In this document: piece after piece, positions 16,632 through 25,683 of the stretch
Position numbering within the stretch: position 1 is the stretch's first letter
Layout of the letters: the number at the start of each line of letters is the position of its first letter
Assembly: GCF_026191355.1 (NCBI RefSeq)
Contig: NZ_JAPHOQ010000009.1
Coordinates: 1-64,000 of the forward strand
Reading direction: 5' to 3'
Source: Legionella sheltonii
Lineage (GTDB): Bacteria > Pseudomonadota > Gammaproteobacteria > Legionellales > Legionellaceae
Length of the DNA stretch: 64,000 nucleotides
Notes under the pieces: generated by a model
What the model was told of the DNA's origin: nothing
What the model saw: the letters and a program-made list of their open reading frames with translations, nothing else
The model's database searches: none
Made by a program: the position numbers and the translations under genes

Positions 16632-16849
16632 GATAATGAATCTCATCAAAGAAGTGGTACTAATTTAGGGGATAGGTCATCTAAAGCACCAATCATTGGT
16701 AAACCTGTTGCAGGATTATATTGCGTTTCGTTTGAGTTAATGTCGAAATTTATAATATTATTTGCATTCCTTGCGTTAGTGATAATAATTGCCGCAAAAA
16801 ATATAATAATCATTACAACAATAAGTATAAAAATCATTTTAAACTCCAT

Positions 16850-17303
16850 TTAAAATTTATAAAATAGGATGTTAGAGAACAATATCAATTGAGTCAATCA
16901 CATACGCGCAATTGATTTGCGCTGCATAAAAAATAAAATAAAACTATAAAATAACCCTCACCGAATAATGTACAAAATAAGCATTTCTAAAAACAAGCAC
17001 ACCTTTCGCAACGTGTTGATTTGTGTAAAGCCATGATATTTATCACTTTTTTATGGTTGATGAGGCCATTCCCCCAAAACAACCAATAAATGCTCTATAT
17101 ATAAGCAATTTACAGTATGCACATTTGCATATTAATTAGTATATAACACATTTAATTAAGTATGCAAATATGCATACTATTCTATTTTGTATATTATTAA
17201 TAAAGGATTTTTAAAATATCTATCTATTAAATAGAATATTATTATATAATCAAAAGTATGCACAATTGCATATATTTTTATTTCATTGATTACAGGATAA
17301 AAT
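16850..17303. promoter_or_regulatory. AT-rich regulatory region with three TATGCA-N4-TGCATA palindromes
   Basis: Three 16-bp sites occur at 17116-17131, 17161-17176 and 17257-17272, each TATGCA, four variable bases, TGCATA. The last ends 32 bp before the ribbon-helix-helix gene at 17304. A separate palindrome with arms GCGCAA/TTGCGC lies at 16906-16922. The sites look like operators for the downstream DNA-binding protein, or an origin-type region. There is no gene in this gap. Confidence 0.75.
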
Positions 17304-17615
17304 ATGGCTCGAATTACGATAACCATGCCGGATTCCCTTCATACACAGGTACTCAAGTTTTCTAAAAGGGAACAGGCTAGCGTTTCTTATACTGTCTCAA
17401 AATTAGTGGAATTAGGTTTGCTTGTGACCAACAATAAAAATCAAAATAAAGACGAGCAGCCCTCAAAAATCGAAGAGCACTGTAATAAATTAATCATTCA
17501 AATCAATGGAATTCTTAAAGAATTAGCAACGGGTCAATTTGAGTTAAGCCCTGATAAAATCGCCAAAATTACCCAGGAAACGCTGGATAAGTATAATGAA
17601 TTGACAGCCAAATAA
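17304..17615 (+). CDS. Ribbon-helix-helix DNA-binding protein
   Basis: The 103-aa product starts MARITITMPDSLHTQVLKFS and continues ASVSYTVSKLVELGLL, a classic ribbon-helix-helix. A long C-terminal helix of about 55 residues follows. Such proteins serve as plasmid copy-control, partition or relaxosome regulators. The three identical-design palindromes directly upstream suggest autoregulation. GGA precedes the ATG. Confidence 0.8.
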   Translation: MARITITMPDSLHTQVLKFSKREQASVSYTVSKLVELGLLVTNNKNQNKDEQPSKIEEHCNKLIIQINGILKELATGQFELSPDKIAKITQETLDKYNELTAK

Positions 17616-17668
17616 GTGATATTTTTTGGTTAAAACTCATTAATTAGTTGCTAATTTTTTAATAAATA

Positions 17669-17701
17669 ATTCTATTTTTTTTGTGGCTAATTAAATAGAA
17701 T
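17669..17701. terminator. Stem-loop after the ribbon-helix-helix gene
   Basis: ATTCTATTT (17669-17677) pairs with AAATAGAAT (17693-17701); T-rich on the 5' side. Weak AU-rich stem. Confidence 0.4.
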
Positions 17702-17759
17702 AATCGATATTGGTTAACCCTTTTGAAGGGATCAAATTAACTTTTTTCTGTAGAGAAAA

Positions 17760-18267
17760 TCATTTTTTATGAACGTCTTTATAAACTAACATGTTTAATA
17801 ACTGCTCCTCTTTTTCAGGAACAAAGCCACAGGTTTTACTCCATTCTTTGGGGTTATCATAAGTGCCAAATAGCATATCCCACCATACGATATCACCGTA
17901 ATTATTTTTATGTTGATTGAACTCATGGTGGATTCGATGCATCTCTGGACGCTGAAATATATACCCTACCCACCTCGGTGTTTTTATATTTGTGTGGTAG
18001 AAAAATTCGCCTATCGCAGTACAGGCAGTGTAGATAATACCTGCTTCAATGGATAAGCCAAGAACTGTGTATACAAGCAAACTACCGATGATAGAGTTTA
18101 TAATCATTTCTCCAGGATGCTTGTAAAAAGAAGTAATGACTTCGAGCCTTTGTGGGCTATGATGAATTTGGTGAAATCCAACCCATAAAAAATCAAATTC
18201 ATGGCGTGCTCTATGCCACCAATAGGGGTTAATTCCATATAGCGCTGGTTTATCAGCATTACCCGTT
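17760..18267 (-). pseudogene. Sterol desaturase/fatty acid hydroxylase, N-terminally truncated
   Basis: Reading leftwards from about 18267 the frame gives YGINPYWWHRARHEFDF, FHQIHHSPQRLEV and HRIHHEFNQHKNNYGD, the His-box clusters that bind the di-iron centre of this membrane enzyme family. The first of the usual His boxes and the start codon are missing. Sequence upstream switches abruptly to a Tn3-type transposase end near 18270. An internal ATG at 18107 cannot give an active enzyme because it omits the HQIHH box. Confidence 0.8.
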
Positions 18268-18274
18268 ACATCTC

Positions 18275-19244
18275 TTATACAGCAAGACTTATAGAGCGAG
18301 CATTAATAGTTTCATCCTCTAACAACAATTTCGCAACCTCTTGAATATCAATAAGTTTTTCAGATTTGCAAAATGTAAATGTACCCAACATATTAAAATG
18401 TTGCCAAGCAACGGGAGATAATCGTTTAATTTCGTTGCATAATGCCTCATCGCCACGTTGTTTAGCCTGCTCTAAAAGAGCTGATAATAAAGCAGTATTG
18501 TAATAAATCATGCAACAAGCCAAGATTTTATTGCATTGATTATTAATTTCTAACATTTTGTCAGTTTTTCCTAACAATTGCTTACCACTGATTTTGAGGA
18601 TGGCTGAACGTAATTGATGGAATGCCTCTCCTCTATTTAATGCTCGGTGGACACAACGTCTCATCTCAACATCATCAATGTACTTAAGCATATAAATGCT
18701 CATAATTATCTTATCAAACTCTATCAATGCCTTTAGAGTAGAGTTTGCTTGTGTATAAGAAGATAGTTTTCTTATCACCGTACTCTGTGAGGTTTCTTTC
18801 ATCGCAATGGATGCGATAATTCTCAAGATATTATCCCATTCATCAATAATTAATTGTTTGGGTATTTTTTTAGAAGGCTTTATTAAAAATTTACTGTATT
18901 CGCTTGGCTTTTTAAAGGCAACAAGATTTTTATCGGCTTTTCTATTTATTTGGGTGAACCTTGGCATAAAATCATAACCAAACAAATACATCATTGCAAA
19001 ATTAACCCGGTTGATGCTATGCATGTCTCCAGATACCGCTGTAATCTTCAGATCGCTGGTATTGTTATAAACAATATCCAGAACATGATGGCTTTCATGT
19101 TCATTTGCACCAATTACTTTGGTATTAACGGGTAGATGATTAGCAATTAGACTATAAGAAACAACACCCTTTCCATATCCAAAATATTTTGTTGAGTACC
19201 GTGCCATTATTGTTTGATATTTTGTTTCTAATTTTTGACCATCA
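18275..19244 (-). pseudogene. Tn3-family transposase, C-terminal fragment
   Basis: The 320-odd residues include KYFGYGKGVVSYSLIANH, HESHHVLDIVYNN, SGDMHSINRVNFAMMYLFGY and NRGEAFHQLRSAI, the DDE C-terminal domain of Tn3-type TnpA. The frame continues upstream of the ATG at 19207 (LTDGQKLETKYQTIMA) until it is cut by the IS66 end at 19245. The N-terminal two thirds are missing, and no terminal repeat is found beyond the stop. Inactive remnant. Confidence 0.88.
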
Positions 19245-19327
19245 GTAAGCGCGCCAGCAACTACATAATTTAATAATTATCTCCGTTTCGTCATACTCTG
19301 CAACATCAATTTAGAGAGGAGAGTACG

Positions 19328-19654
19328 ATGAATATATCCCCACAAATTATATCCCCCCAAGAAACAGATGGCACGAAAGAACAGAGATGGATGGAGCATG
19401 TAACGCATCAAAAAGAAAGTGGTTTGTCGCGAGTAACGTACTGTCGAAAGCATCAATTAAACTACCATCAATTTGGCTATTGGGAGCGAAAGTATCGGGA
19501 AGAAATAGCTTCATCCAAATTAGTACCGATTCAATTAAATAAGCTGACACAAAGAGCTCCAGAGACAGTATGCACCTTGGTATTGAACAATGGGCATGAG
19601 CTAAAAATTCACGACCAGACTTTATTGCCAATGTTGTTGTCCTTGTGGGGTTAG
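19328..19654 (+). CDS. tnpA: IS66-family TnpA-like accessory protein, copy 1
   Basis: The 108-aa protein has the segment RWMEHVTHQKESGLSRVTYC...GYWERKY seen in the first frame of IS66 elements. Required for transposition in this family; exact role not established. It ends 2 bp before the tnpB ATG. Confidence 0.88.
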   Translation: MNISPQIISPQETDGTKEQRWMEHVTHQKESGLSRVTYCRKHQLNYHQFGYWERKYREEIASSKLVPIQLNKLTQRAPETVCTLVLNNGHELKIHDQTLLPMLLSLWG

Positions 19655-19656
19655 CC

Positions 19657-20007
19657 ATGTTTTTATCATTTAATGCAAGCATATGGCTCTATCCAAAGCC
19701 TATTGATTTTAGGCGACAAATTGATGGACTGGTGATGTTGATTTCCGACCATCTTCAGTTGAACCCCACATCAGGGCAAATTTTTCTTTTCAGAAACCGC
19801 CAAGCCAATAAAATAAAAATGCTGTGGTGGGAGCGAAATGGGTTTTGGCTCTGTTATAAGCGATTGGAGCAAGGAAAACTAAAATTTCCCAAACACGATG
19901 ACGCGGTCATGAGCCTTACCAATGACCAATTAAGCTGGCTGCTCTCAGGATTGGATTTTGCAAAACACACATTGTTGCCGGAAGTATTGGCTACGAATTT
20001 CTATTAG
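19657..20007 (+). CDS. tnpB: IS66 family TnpB protein, copy 1
   Basis: The product (116 aa from the ATG at 19657) contains IWLYPKPIDFRRQIDGL, GQIFLFRNRQANKIKMLWWERNGFWLCYKRLE and a C-terminal LLSGLDF, the IS66 Orf2 signature. A GTG at 19645 overlapping tnpA is an alternative start. Confidence 0.92.
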   Translation: MFLSFNASIWLYPKPIDFRRQIDGLVMLISDHLQLNPTSGQIFLFRNRQANKIKMLWWERNGFWLCYKRLEQGKLKFPKHDDAVMSLTNDQLSWLLSGLDFAKHTLLPEVLATNFY

Positions 20008-20092
20008 AAATAATTTACAAAAAACGATTAATTTGTTTTTAAAATCAACGTAATGTGATATAATTGACTCAGCAAACAGGTGCCATTTCAAC

Positions 20093-21649
20093 ATGATGTA
20101 CGAAGAAAAAATAGAGCAATTAAGTAACGAAATACTCGCATTAAAAGCAGAGCTTGCTCTATCTCAAGCACGCAATGAACACTACGCGGAAGCCTATGAT
20201 TCTTTAAAAGCACAAATCATGGAGCTACGCCGTCACCGTTTTGGCAAGCGCTCTGAGCGTTATATTGACCCTGAAAATCCTCAGCTGTCTTTGTTTGAAA
20301 ATAATCAGAGCATTTTTTCTCAGGCTGAAGCAAGCGGTGAGCAGACCGAAGAAATGACACCAGTGGCTGCCCATACAAGAAAGAAGAATAAAAAAGCGCA
20401 GAAAGAACTACCCCGTCGCATTGAAATTATTCCGGTATCTGATGAAGACAAGCAATGTGCCTGTGGTGCATGCAAAACAGTGATTCGTTATGAAACCAAA
20501 GAGCTACTGCATTACCAACCTTGCGTCATCGAAATTGTGGAGCAACGACGTGAAGTAGTTGCTTGCACTAAAGGATGCGAGAATCAAATCGTAACCGCAG
20601 CAGCGCCCAAACAAATTCTCCCCAAAATTAAAGCAACAGAAGAGTTTTTATCATTCCTGGTGGTCAGCAAGCTGGATGACAGGCAACCACTGTACCATCT
20701 GGAGCGACAACTCAGCGAACGACATGGTATTGATTGCTCACGCCAAACCATGGCGCGCTGGCTCATTGAGTTAATGACACCACTGCGTCCCATTTATAAT
20801 CTGTTGAAAGACAGTGTGATTGAGTATGATGTGGCCAGTTGTGATGCAACGACCTTGCAGGTCTTGCATGAGCCTGGAAGAAAAGCAGAAACCAAATCCT
20901 ATGTGTATTGCATTCGGGGTGGACCACCGGATAAATCCGTTATTCTTTATGACTACAACGATGTGGAGCACAAACAATTTATTTACGATTGGTTTGTCGG
21001 ATTCAATGGCTATTTACATGTCGATGGTGACAATTTTTTTGAACTTGTGGGTAGCAGCAATGCGCACATTGTCAATTGCAACGCGCATGCGCGCAGAAAA
21101 TTTGAACCTATTGCCCAATCTAATAAAGGCAAAGGCATTGCCAAAGAAGCCATGCGCTTTTTTAAAGAGCTTTATAAAATAGAGCGTGAGGCTAAAAATA
21201 ATCAACTGAATCCAGACCAACGTCACCAGTTGCGTCAGGAAAAATCCAAACCACTCATGGAAGCCTTTAATACATGGGTTGATAAGGTCTATCCTACAAC
21301 TTTGCCCCAATCACCGCTTGGGAAAGCACTCAATTACTGTGTTAAATATAGAGATGGACTGATGCGCTTTTTAGATGATGGGCGTCTGGAAATCGATAAC
21401 AATCTTACTGAACAAGAAATCAAACCCTTGGTCATTGCTCGAAAGAACTTCTTGTTTTGCGCCTCTGTTGAAGGTGCTGAGGCCTTGTGTTTACACTTCA
21501 GTATCATCAGAACGGCTAAATTACACAATCTCGACCCTTATCATTACTATGTCATGTTGTTAAAGAACGCTCCTCTTTGCAACAGTGTTGATGATTATGA
21601 AAAACTGTTGCCTTGGAATATTGGCTTAGATTATACCCCTAAGTTGTAA
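20093..21649 (+). CDS. tnpC: IS66 family transposase TnpC, copy 1
   Basis: The 518-aa DDE transposase has an N-terminal coiled coil, the RRHRFGKRSERY motif, a Cys zinc-binding cluster (CACGACKTVI), the catalytic region YVYCIRGG...LHVDGDNFF and the C-terminal DDGRLEIDNNLTEQEIKP block. Full length and apparently active. Confidence 0.94.
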   Translation: MMYEEKIEQLSNEILALKAELALSQARNEHYAEAYDSLKAQIMELRRHRFGKRSERYIDPENPQLSLFENNQSIFSQAEASGEQTEEMTPVAAHTRKKNKKAQKELPRRIEIIPVSDEDKQCACGACKTVIRYETKELLHYQPCVIEIVEQRREVVACTKGCENQIVTAAAPKQILPKIKATEEFLSFLVVSKLDDRQPLYHLERQLSERHGIDCSRQTMARWLIELMTPLRPIYNLLKDSVIEYDVASCDATTLQVLHEPGRKAETKSYVYCIRGGPPDKSVILYDYNDVEHKQFIYDWFVGFNGYLHVDGDNFFELVGSSNAHIVNCNAHARRKFEPIAQSNKGKGIAKEAMRFFKELYKIEREAKNNQLNPDQRHQLRQEKSKPLMEAFNTWVDKVYPTTLPQSPLGKALNYCVKYRDGLMRFLDDGRLEIDNNLTEQEIKPLVIARKNFLFCASVEGAEALCLHFSIIRTAKLHNLDPYHYYVMLLKNAPLCNSVDDYEKLLPWNIGLDYTPKL

Positions 21650-21949
21650 ATTGTAAGCCTGTGGTTCTTGGAGCGCTTACTTTTGCCAACCAATTGAGAC
21701 ACAATGATATTTGTTTGTTGAATAAATTGATCCACCACCATAAAATCATTACTGCTGGTATCCTTTGCAAAAGTGCTTAAAAATGGCTGTAGTAATTCAT
21801 TGTTGGCTTGTTTCAAGTGCTTAATATAGTGTGAAGTTAATCTTTCTTTCTCCTCATTTAGGGCGTCTTGTAACTCAAATAGTGCAGTTCCCAAGAGTTT
21901 TAGTTTTTTTATTACTCGCGATCGAGTATCAAGATTTTTTTTATAATTC

Positions 21950-23099
21950 ACTCATGTTACGCACGATCTATTTTAAGCAGCCATATTTTTAAGCTCCCGC
22001 CATGCAAGCTGATTTGCTCTAAGGATCAATCTGTACTTAATGGCAAAATGATTTAATTGAGTTTTTATCTTCAACAATTCCAGCTTGCAGTATGCAATAA
22101 TAGAAGCATAAATATGATTACACTGAGTTTTAACGGTTCGAGTGGGCGACTTGGTTAAGCTTGCATTTTGCTTAATTGATTTGTGATACTCTTCAATCCG
22201 CCACCGTTTCTGGTACACTTCATAAAGACGTTCGGCACTACTTGGCATGTCATTAGAAACAAGATAGAGAATTCCTGTTGAACCGTTTTCGTTTTTGAAC
22301 ACTTTTTTCAGGAGCCTCACGGGGAAGTCTAGGCCTTTAAGCCAGACTGTGTGGGCTACATCCTCTTCTAATTCTAAAGCTCTTACTTGTTGGTACCGTC
22401 CGTTTTTGGCCTCGTTTTCAGATAAAGCTAACGTGCGGTTAGATTTAATCCCAATGATAAACGATTTTTGAAGGTCTTTATGGATGTGAACCATATTGGC
22501 CTTCGAGCCAAACCAGTTGTCTGCAAGCACATAATCAAACATCACTTTATTGGTAATGGCCTGAGTAATCAGGTTTTGAAATAATTGATTTTTGGTAACC
22601 GATGATTTTCTTCTGGCTTGTTTGGTTTTAATATCACAATAGGCAACATCTTTTTTAATCACCTCATACCCTATGGGTACACTGAAGTCAGCATAGCGAA
22701 CCATGCATGACAAGATGTTGATTCCTTTGAGCACGCTCCCTTTAGCATGAGAGTAATGCCAACAATTAATTTCATTCTCATCCGTGTAGGGTTTCTCTTC
22801 GATGGAGTCATCCAGTATTAAGACACCACCAACCGTTTCTTGCGACCTCACTGGCTTTTTTACATAGCGCCAAAGGGATTTTGAATCAAAAGACTCAAAA
22901 CGAAGAAATCGAGTCACCTTGTCATGCGCAAATGCTCCATCAACCAAATCAGATAATCCGGTGGCTGTCGCATATTTGTTCTGACAAATTAAATAATCAC
23001 TATAAAGATCAAGCATATCCATTTAACTTCCTCCCTAAAATAAGGACGAAATTCTAATGCTTTTTATTCAAACTACAAGGTCATGTGCGTAACATGAGT
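21950..23099 (-). mobile_element. IS701/IS4-type insertion sequence
   Basis: The 1150-bp element has perfect 15-bp inverted ends ACTCATGTTACGCAC and is flanked by AATTC duplicates (21945-21949 and 23100-23104). It contains a single transposase gene. It lies inside the disrupted gene at 21681-23289. Confidence 0.9.
21973..23022 (-). CDS. IS701-like (IS4 superfamily) transposase
   Basis: The 349-aa DDE transposase has GVLILDDSIEEKPYTDE (first Asp), DYVLADNWFGSKANM (second Asp) and the YREK-like KRWRIEEYHKSIKQN (Glu). The start follows GAGGAAG closely. The assignment to IS701 rather than another IS4-like family is from motif style; the 5-bp duplicate is not the usual IS701 length. Confidence 0.88.
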   Translation of the reverse strand: MDMLDLYSDYLICQNKYATATGLSDLVDGAFAHDKVTRFLRFESFDSKSLWRYVKKPVRSQETVGGVLILDDSIEEKPYTDENEINCWHYSHAKGSVLKGINILSCMVRYADFSVPIGYEVIKKDVAYCDIKTKQARRKSSVTKNQLFQNLITQAITNKVMFDYVLADNWFGSKANMVHIHKDLQKSFIIGIKSNRTLALSENEAKNGRYQQVRALELEEDVAHTVWLKGLDFPVRLLKKVFKNENGSTGILYLVSNDMPSSAERLYEVYQKRWRIEEYHKSIKQNASLTKSPTRTVKTQCNHIYASIIAYCKLELLKIKTQLNHFAIKYRLILRANQLAWRELKNMAA

Positions 23100-23289
23100 A
23101 ATTCAAATGACTTAACGTAGCAAAAGCATAAATGCTGTCATATTTTATTTTTTCAAAATCTATAATAGATTGAGATTTTGGAGTTTTTCTTTGTTGATTG
23201 GGCATCTTCTGTTTTAAAAGAAGTAAAATTTCATTCCGTTTTTTATCATTTTTTGAAAGAGTACCCATTTTTTTCCAATATTTATCCAT

Positions 23290-23706
23290 ATCGTTATATA
23301 TTAGACTATTTATATATAATCATAAAAAGCAGTAGCGCAGAAATTACCAATATTGAACCATGCACTTGCGTCTAAAAAATAGAGGCAGTAAACTTTGGGG
23401 TAGATAACGTACCTTATCTTTCACAAAACGAGTGCTTCTGTAGCCATTATACCGGTGTTTATCTGATCCACAGAAGTAAAAAACATCAGTGTTTGTGATG
23501 GATAAAATCTAAAAGCGCGTGTTAAATGAAACATTCATTAATGACAACTACATTATTTAAGTGGGAACTAATGTTGACCGAAAACAGGGTCTACGTACAC
23601 ACTAGGCCTGTTATCAAGGCTAGAACAAAAGATTAATACACCGTCATTGGTTGCAAATTGTATGAATCACGTTGTGGCTAGGCCACGTATGCTGTGGGCT
23701 CTTGAG
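23290..23706. other. Intergenic region, about 415 bp
   Basis: No supported gene. The only short features are small palindromic stretches such as TGGCTAGGCCA near 23676. The sequence between the disrupted gene and the 23707 gene looks like degraded non-coding DNA. Confidence 0.4.
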
Positions 23707-24033
23707 TTACTTATTTTCCTTCAAATCATTTTTATAAACGATTATTGTTTTATTTGGATTACTGAGAGCCCAGACTAATGAGGCGACCCAACCGAAAAAA
23801 AAGCCTCCAGTGAGCAGGTTTAAAACAGTGATAGCAAGTGTTGAGGGATGTAATTTTTTAATAGCAACAATGGTCGGTAAAAAATATAGGGGGATTAAGG
23901 CGATTATTGATCCAAAAATTATGGTATCTAAATCATCAAACCCATACGAGCTTATTAAAAATGATAGGCTTGCAATAAAAATAATTATCCAACAGATCAT
24001 AAGTCTTAATAATAATCGATTTTGCTTTAACAT
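23707..24033 (-). CDS. Superinfection-immunity-type membrane protein
   Basis: From the ATG at 24033 (AGGAAC upstream) the product is 108 aa with two or three membrane segments. The central YFLPTIVAIKKLHPSTL and LNLLTGGFFFGWVASLVWAL match the pattern of the T4 Imm-like superinfection immunity family (YFLPTIxA, LNLxxGWxxxGW). Members sit in the inner membrane and, in phage T4, prevent DNA entry; the role in bacteria is unclear. It could be a cell-surface or plasmid-exclusion function. Confidence 0.75.
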   Translation of the reverse strand: MLKQNRLLLRLMICWIIIFIASLSFLISSYGFDDLDTIIFGSIIALIPLYFLPTIVAIKKLHPSTLAITVLNLLTGGFFFGWVASLVWALSNPNKTIIVYKNDLKENK

Positions 24034-24347
24034 TTTGTTCCTGTGTAGTAATGGTGTGGGCAAAAAAAAAGCATATTAAAAGTTAATTTATAACAAGTCA
24101 ATTTTAGAGCATATGCTGAAATAATATAGAATATTGAGGATTGGATGTTATTGAATTGATTGATAGATATTGCTTTGAACTTAGTTACCAAGAAACCGCA
24201 ATCACATCATAAAAATGCAGTTTATTTAAACCGTTTTAATATACTCATTTCGCTTTGATGTGGTAATCTAGGTCTGGTAATCTGGAACAAAATTCAGGAA
24301 AAATAAGAGCTATTCCGAATTGGTTTATTAACTCCTGCTCTCACAGA

Positions 24348-24425
24348 ATGGCTTATCCACAAGTCCATAGGCCAGTAGAGCCTTCATCGTCTCGGATAGG
24401 CCTGTGGACCCTGTGGGTAAGCCAT
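24348..24425. repeat. Long imperfect inverted repeat downstream of orfB inside the IS3 element
   Basis: ATGGCTTATCCACA at 24348 is mirrored by a TGTGGGTAAGCCAT arm ending at 24425; GGCC motifs continue the pairing inward. It could form a strong RNA hairpin or act as a terminator that blocks read-through into the transposase. Confidence 0.7.
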
Positions 24426-24436
24426 GACACACCGAA

Positions 24437-25282
24437 CTATGTTTTAGAAACCGTACTAGGGTGTCCGAAATACACTTGAGCTGGTGTTAAATATCCAAAA
24501 GACTGATGGAGTCTTCGGTTGTTATAATATTCAAAATACTCAGCTAATTCCAGCTCTATCTCTTCGATTGTTTCGAAATCATACCGATAGAGTTTTTCTT
24601 GCTTAACACTGCGCCATAAACGTTCTATGAAAATATTATCGAGGTATCGGCCGCGCCCATCCATACTGATAGAGATTTTGTGGGCCTTCAAGGTATTGAT
24701 CCAATCATTAGACGTGAACTGAGCACCCTGATCGGTATTAAAAATATCACACCGCCCCTGTAATAACGCGTTTTTTAGCGCCTCTACACAAAATTCTGCT
24801 TCTAATGTTGGGGACACCGCCCATTGAAGCACATACCGACTATACCAGTCCATGATGGCAACCAAGTAAACATGGCCTCCCTTCATACGCACGTAGGTAA
24901 TATCAGCAGCCCAGACCTGATTAGGCTTAGTGATATCGATGTCACGTAATAGATAGGGGTACACGGTGTGCTCTTTATTGGGAACGCTTGTATTTGGCTT
25001 TGGGTAGACGGTTTCTAATCCCATAGCCTCCATGAGTCTCTTGATGCGTCGTTTACCAACAGGATAGCCAACTTCAAGGGACAACCATTGTGCGCGCTTC
25101 ACTTTACCTTCACATGGATACTGGAGATAATGCTCGTCTAACAGCGCCATGAGCCGCTCGTCCTCTGCTGATATAGGAGACGCTTTGTAATAATAACTGG
25201 AAATACTCAATCCGAGTAGCATGCATTGTTCTCGGATTGATATTTCAGCGTTGCTATCAATCAGCTTACGCTTTTCATCCAA
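24437..25282 (-). CDS. IS3-family transposase OrfB (catalytic)
   Basis: The 281-aa product has the rve core: QVWAADITYVRMKGGHVYLV, FNTDQGAQFTS, and IERLWRSVKQEKLY, plus the YYNNRRLHQSFGYLTP end. The frame extends upstream of the ATG as KRLPLSLDEKRKLID, showing that it is made as an OrfAB fusion by -1 frameshift. Confidence 0.92.
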   Translation of the reverse strand: MDEKRKLIDSNAEISIREQCMLLGLSISSYYYKASPISAEDERLMALLDEHYLQYPCEGKVKRAQWLSLEVGYPVGKRRIKRLMEAMGLETVYPKPNTSVPNKEHTVYPYLLRDIDITKPNQVWAADITYVRMKGGHVYLVAIMDWYSRYVLQWAVSPTLEAEFCVEALKNALLQGRCDIFNTDQGAQFTSNDWINTLKAHKISISMDGRGRYLDNIFIERLWRSVKQEKLYRYDFETIEEIELELAEYFEYYNNRRLHQSFGYLTPAQVYFGHPSTVSKT

Positions 25283-25568
25283 GCTCAGTGGCAGTCTTTT
25301 TTTTTAACCATGATAATTGGGCTTGAAGTCGACCAATTTCCTCATACAAAGCACCAACAAGCTCGGCTTGCTCTTTTTTATCCTTATCATGAGAATTGGA
25401 AAAAGCATCTGAAATAGCCTGCAATGCTGTTTGCTTCCATGCTTTAATTTGGGTAGGATGCACACCGTATTCGCTGGTCAGTTGAGCCTGAGTCAATTTT
25501 CCTTCAATTGCCGCAACTGCTATCTTTGATTTTTTTGATGCCGTGTAATAGTTTCTTTTTTTGCTCAT
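25275..25568 (-). CDS. IS3-family transposase OrfA
   Basis: The 97-aa protein has an HTH of the transposase-8 type (KKSKIAVAAIEGKLTQAQL...YGVHPTQIKAWK) and a C-terminal zipper. A run of nine A on the coding strand (25297-25305) near its 3' end is the slip site for -1 frameshifting into orfB. Confidence 0.92.
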   Translation of the reverse strand: MSKKRNYYTASKKSKIAVAAIEGKLTQAQLTSEYGVHPTQIKAWKQTALQAISDAFSNSHDKDKKEQAELVGALYEEIGRLQAQLSWLKKKTATELG

Positions 25569-25683
25569 TCTATTCTCCTCTGTTACTTAGAAGAATAGCT
25601 CTTAAAAATTACCTTTTTTCGTCCAAAAAACCGCGCCTATATCAGTGGTTTACCGCAAGGTAATGCTCTAGGGAGGGTTGCAC

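Larger units (their letters stand above)
15482..16679 (+). mobile_element. IS3-family (IS407-group-like) insertion sequence
   Basis: The 1198-bp element is bounded by imperfect inverted repeats TGACCTATCCCCC (left) and TGACCTATCCCCT (right, reverse strand). It is flanked by the 4-bp duplicate TCTA (15478-15481 and 16680-16683). Four-base duplications and two overlapping frames are usual for the IS407 group. Both transposase frames look intact. Confidence 0.92.
15360..16837 (-). pseudogene. Small membrane-protein gene split by the IS407-like element
   Basis: Joining 16683-16837 to 15360-15481 after removal of the IS and one TCTA duplicate gives a continuous minus-strand frame. It begins MIFILIVVMIIIFFAAIII (one membrane segment) and continues through an Asn-rich soluble part to an Asn/Ser/Tyr-rich end (DPFNNRY). 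The restored protein is about 91 aa. The start at 16837 is chosen because GGAG lies seven bases upstream. No family recognised. The IS sits in codons for the GALDS segment. Confidence 0.8.
19245..21680 (+). mobile_element. IS66-family insertion sequence, copy 1
   Basis: A 2436-bp element with ends GTAAGCGC...GCGCTTAC and the three genes typical of IS66. The copy at 37496-39931 has the same length and identical protein products. The expected 8-bp target duplication is absent (left flank GACCATCA, right flank TTTTGCCA), so one side has been rearranged since insertion. Confidence 0.93.
21681..23289 (-). pseudogene. Unknown gene broken twice: by an internal IS and by IS66
   Basis: Joining 23105-23289 to 21681-21949 (keeping one AATTC) restores one frame from ATG 23289: MDKYWKKMGTLSKNDKKRNE, ... 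ATLSHLN|YKKNLDTRSRV ... QLVGKSK, where IS66 copy 1 removes the rest. About 150 residues survive. They are helical and basic with an FELQDALNEEKERL coiled-coil-like stretch. No family recognised. Apparent ORFs ending in YSCYAHDLVV or beginning in MNYKKN are artefacts of the IS junctions. Confidence 0.8.
24283..25625 (-). mobile_element. IS3-family (IS3-group) insertion sequence
   Basis: Two overlapping frames (orfA 25275-25568, orfB 24437-25282) with a programmed -1 slip site lie between imperfect inverted ends that share TAAGAGCTATTC and start near TGGA. The outer boundaries are approximate and no clear target duplication was found. Confidence 0.8.

Noticed and set aside
17676-17690. CRISPR-like or repeat array in the AT-rich intergenic regions
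   Set aside because: The visible repeats are isolated palindromes and hairpins; no evenly spaced repeats with unique spacers were seen anywhere in the window.
24280-25630. Exact IS3 boundaries with target duplication
   Set aside because: The inverted ends share only a 12-bp core and no 3- or 4-bp duplicate fits, so only approximate limits are given.
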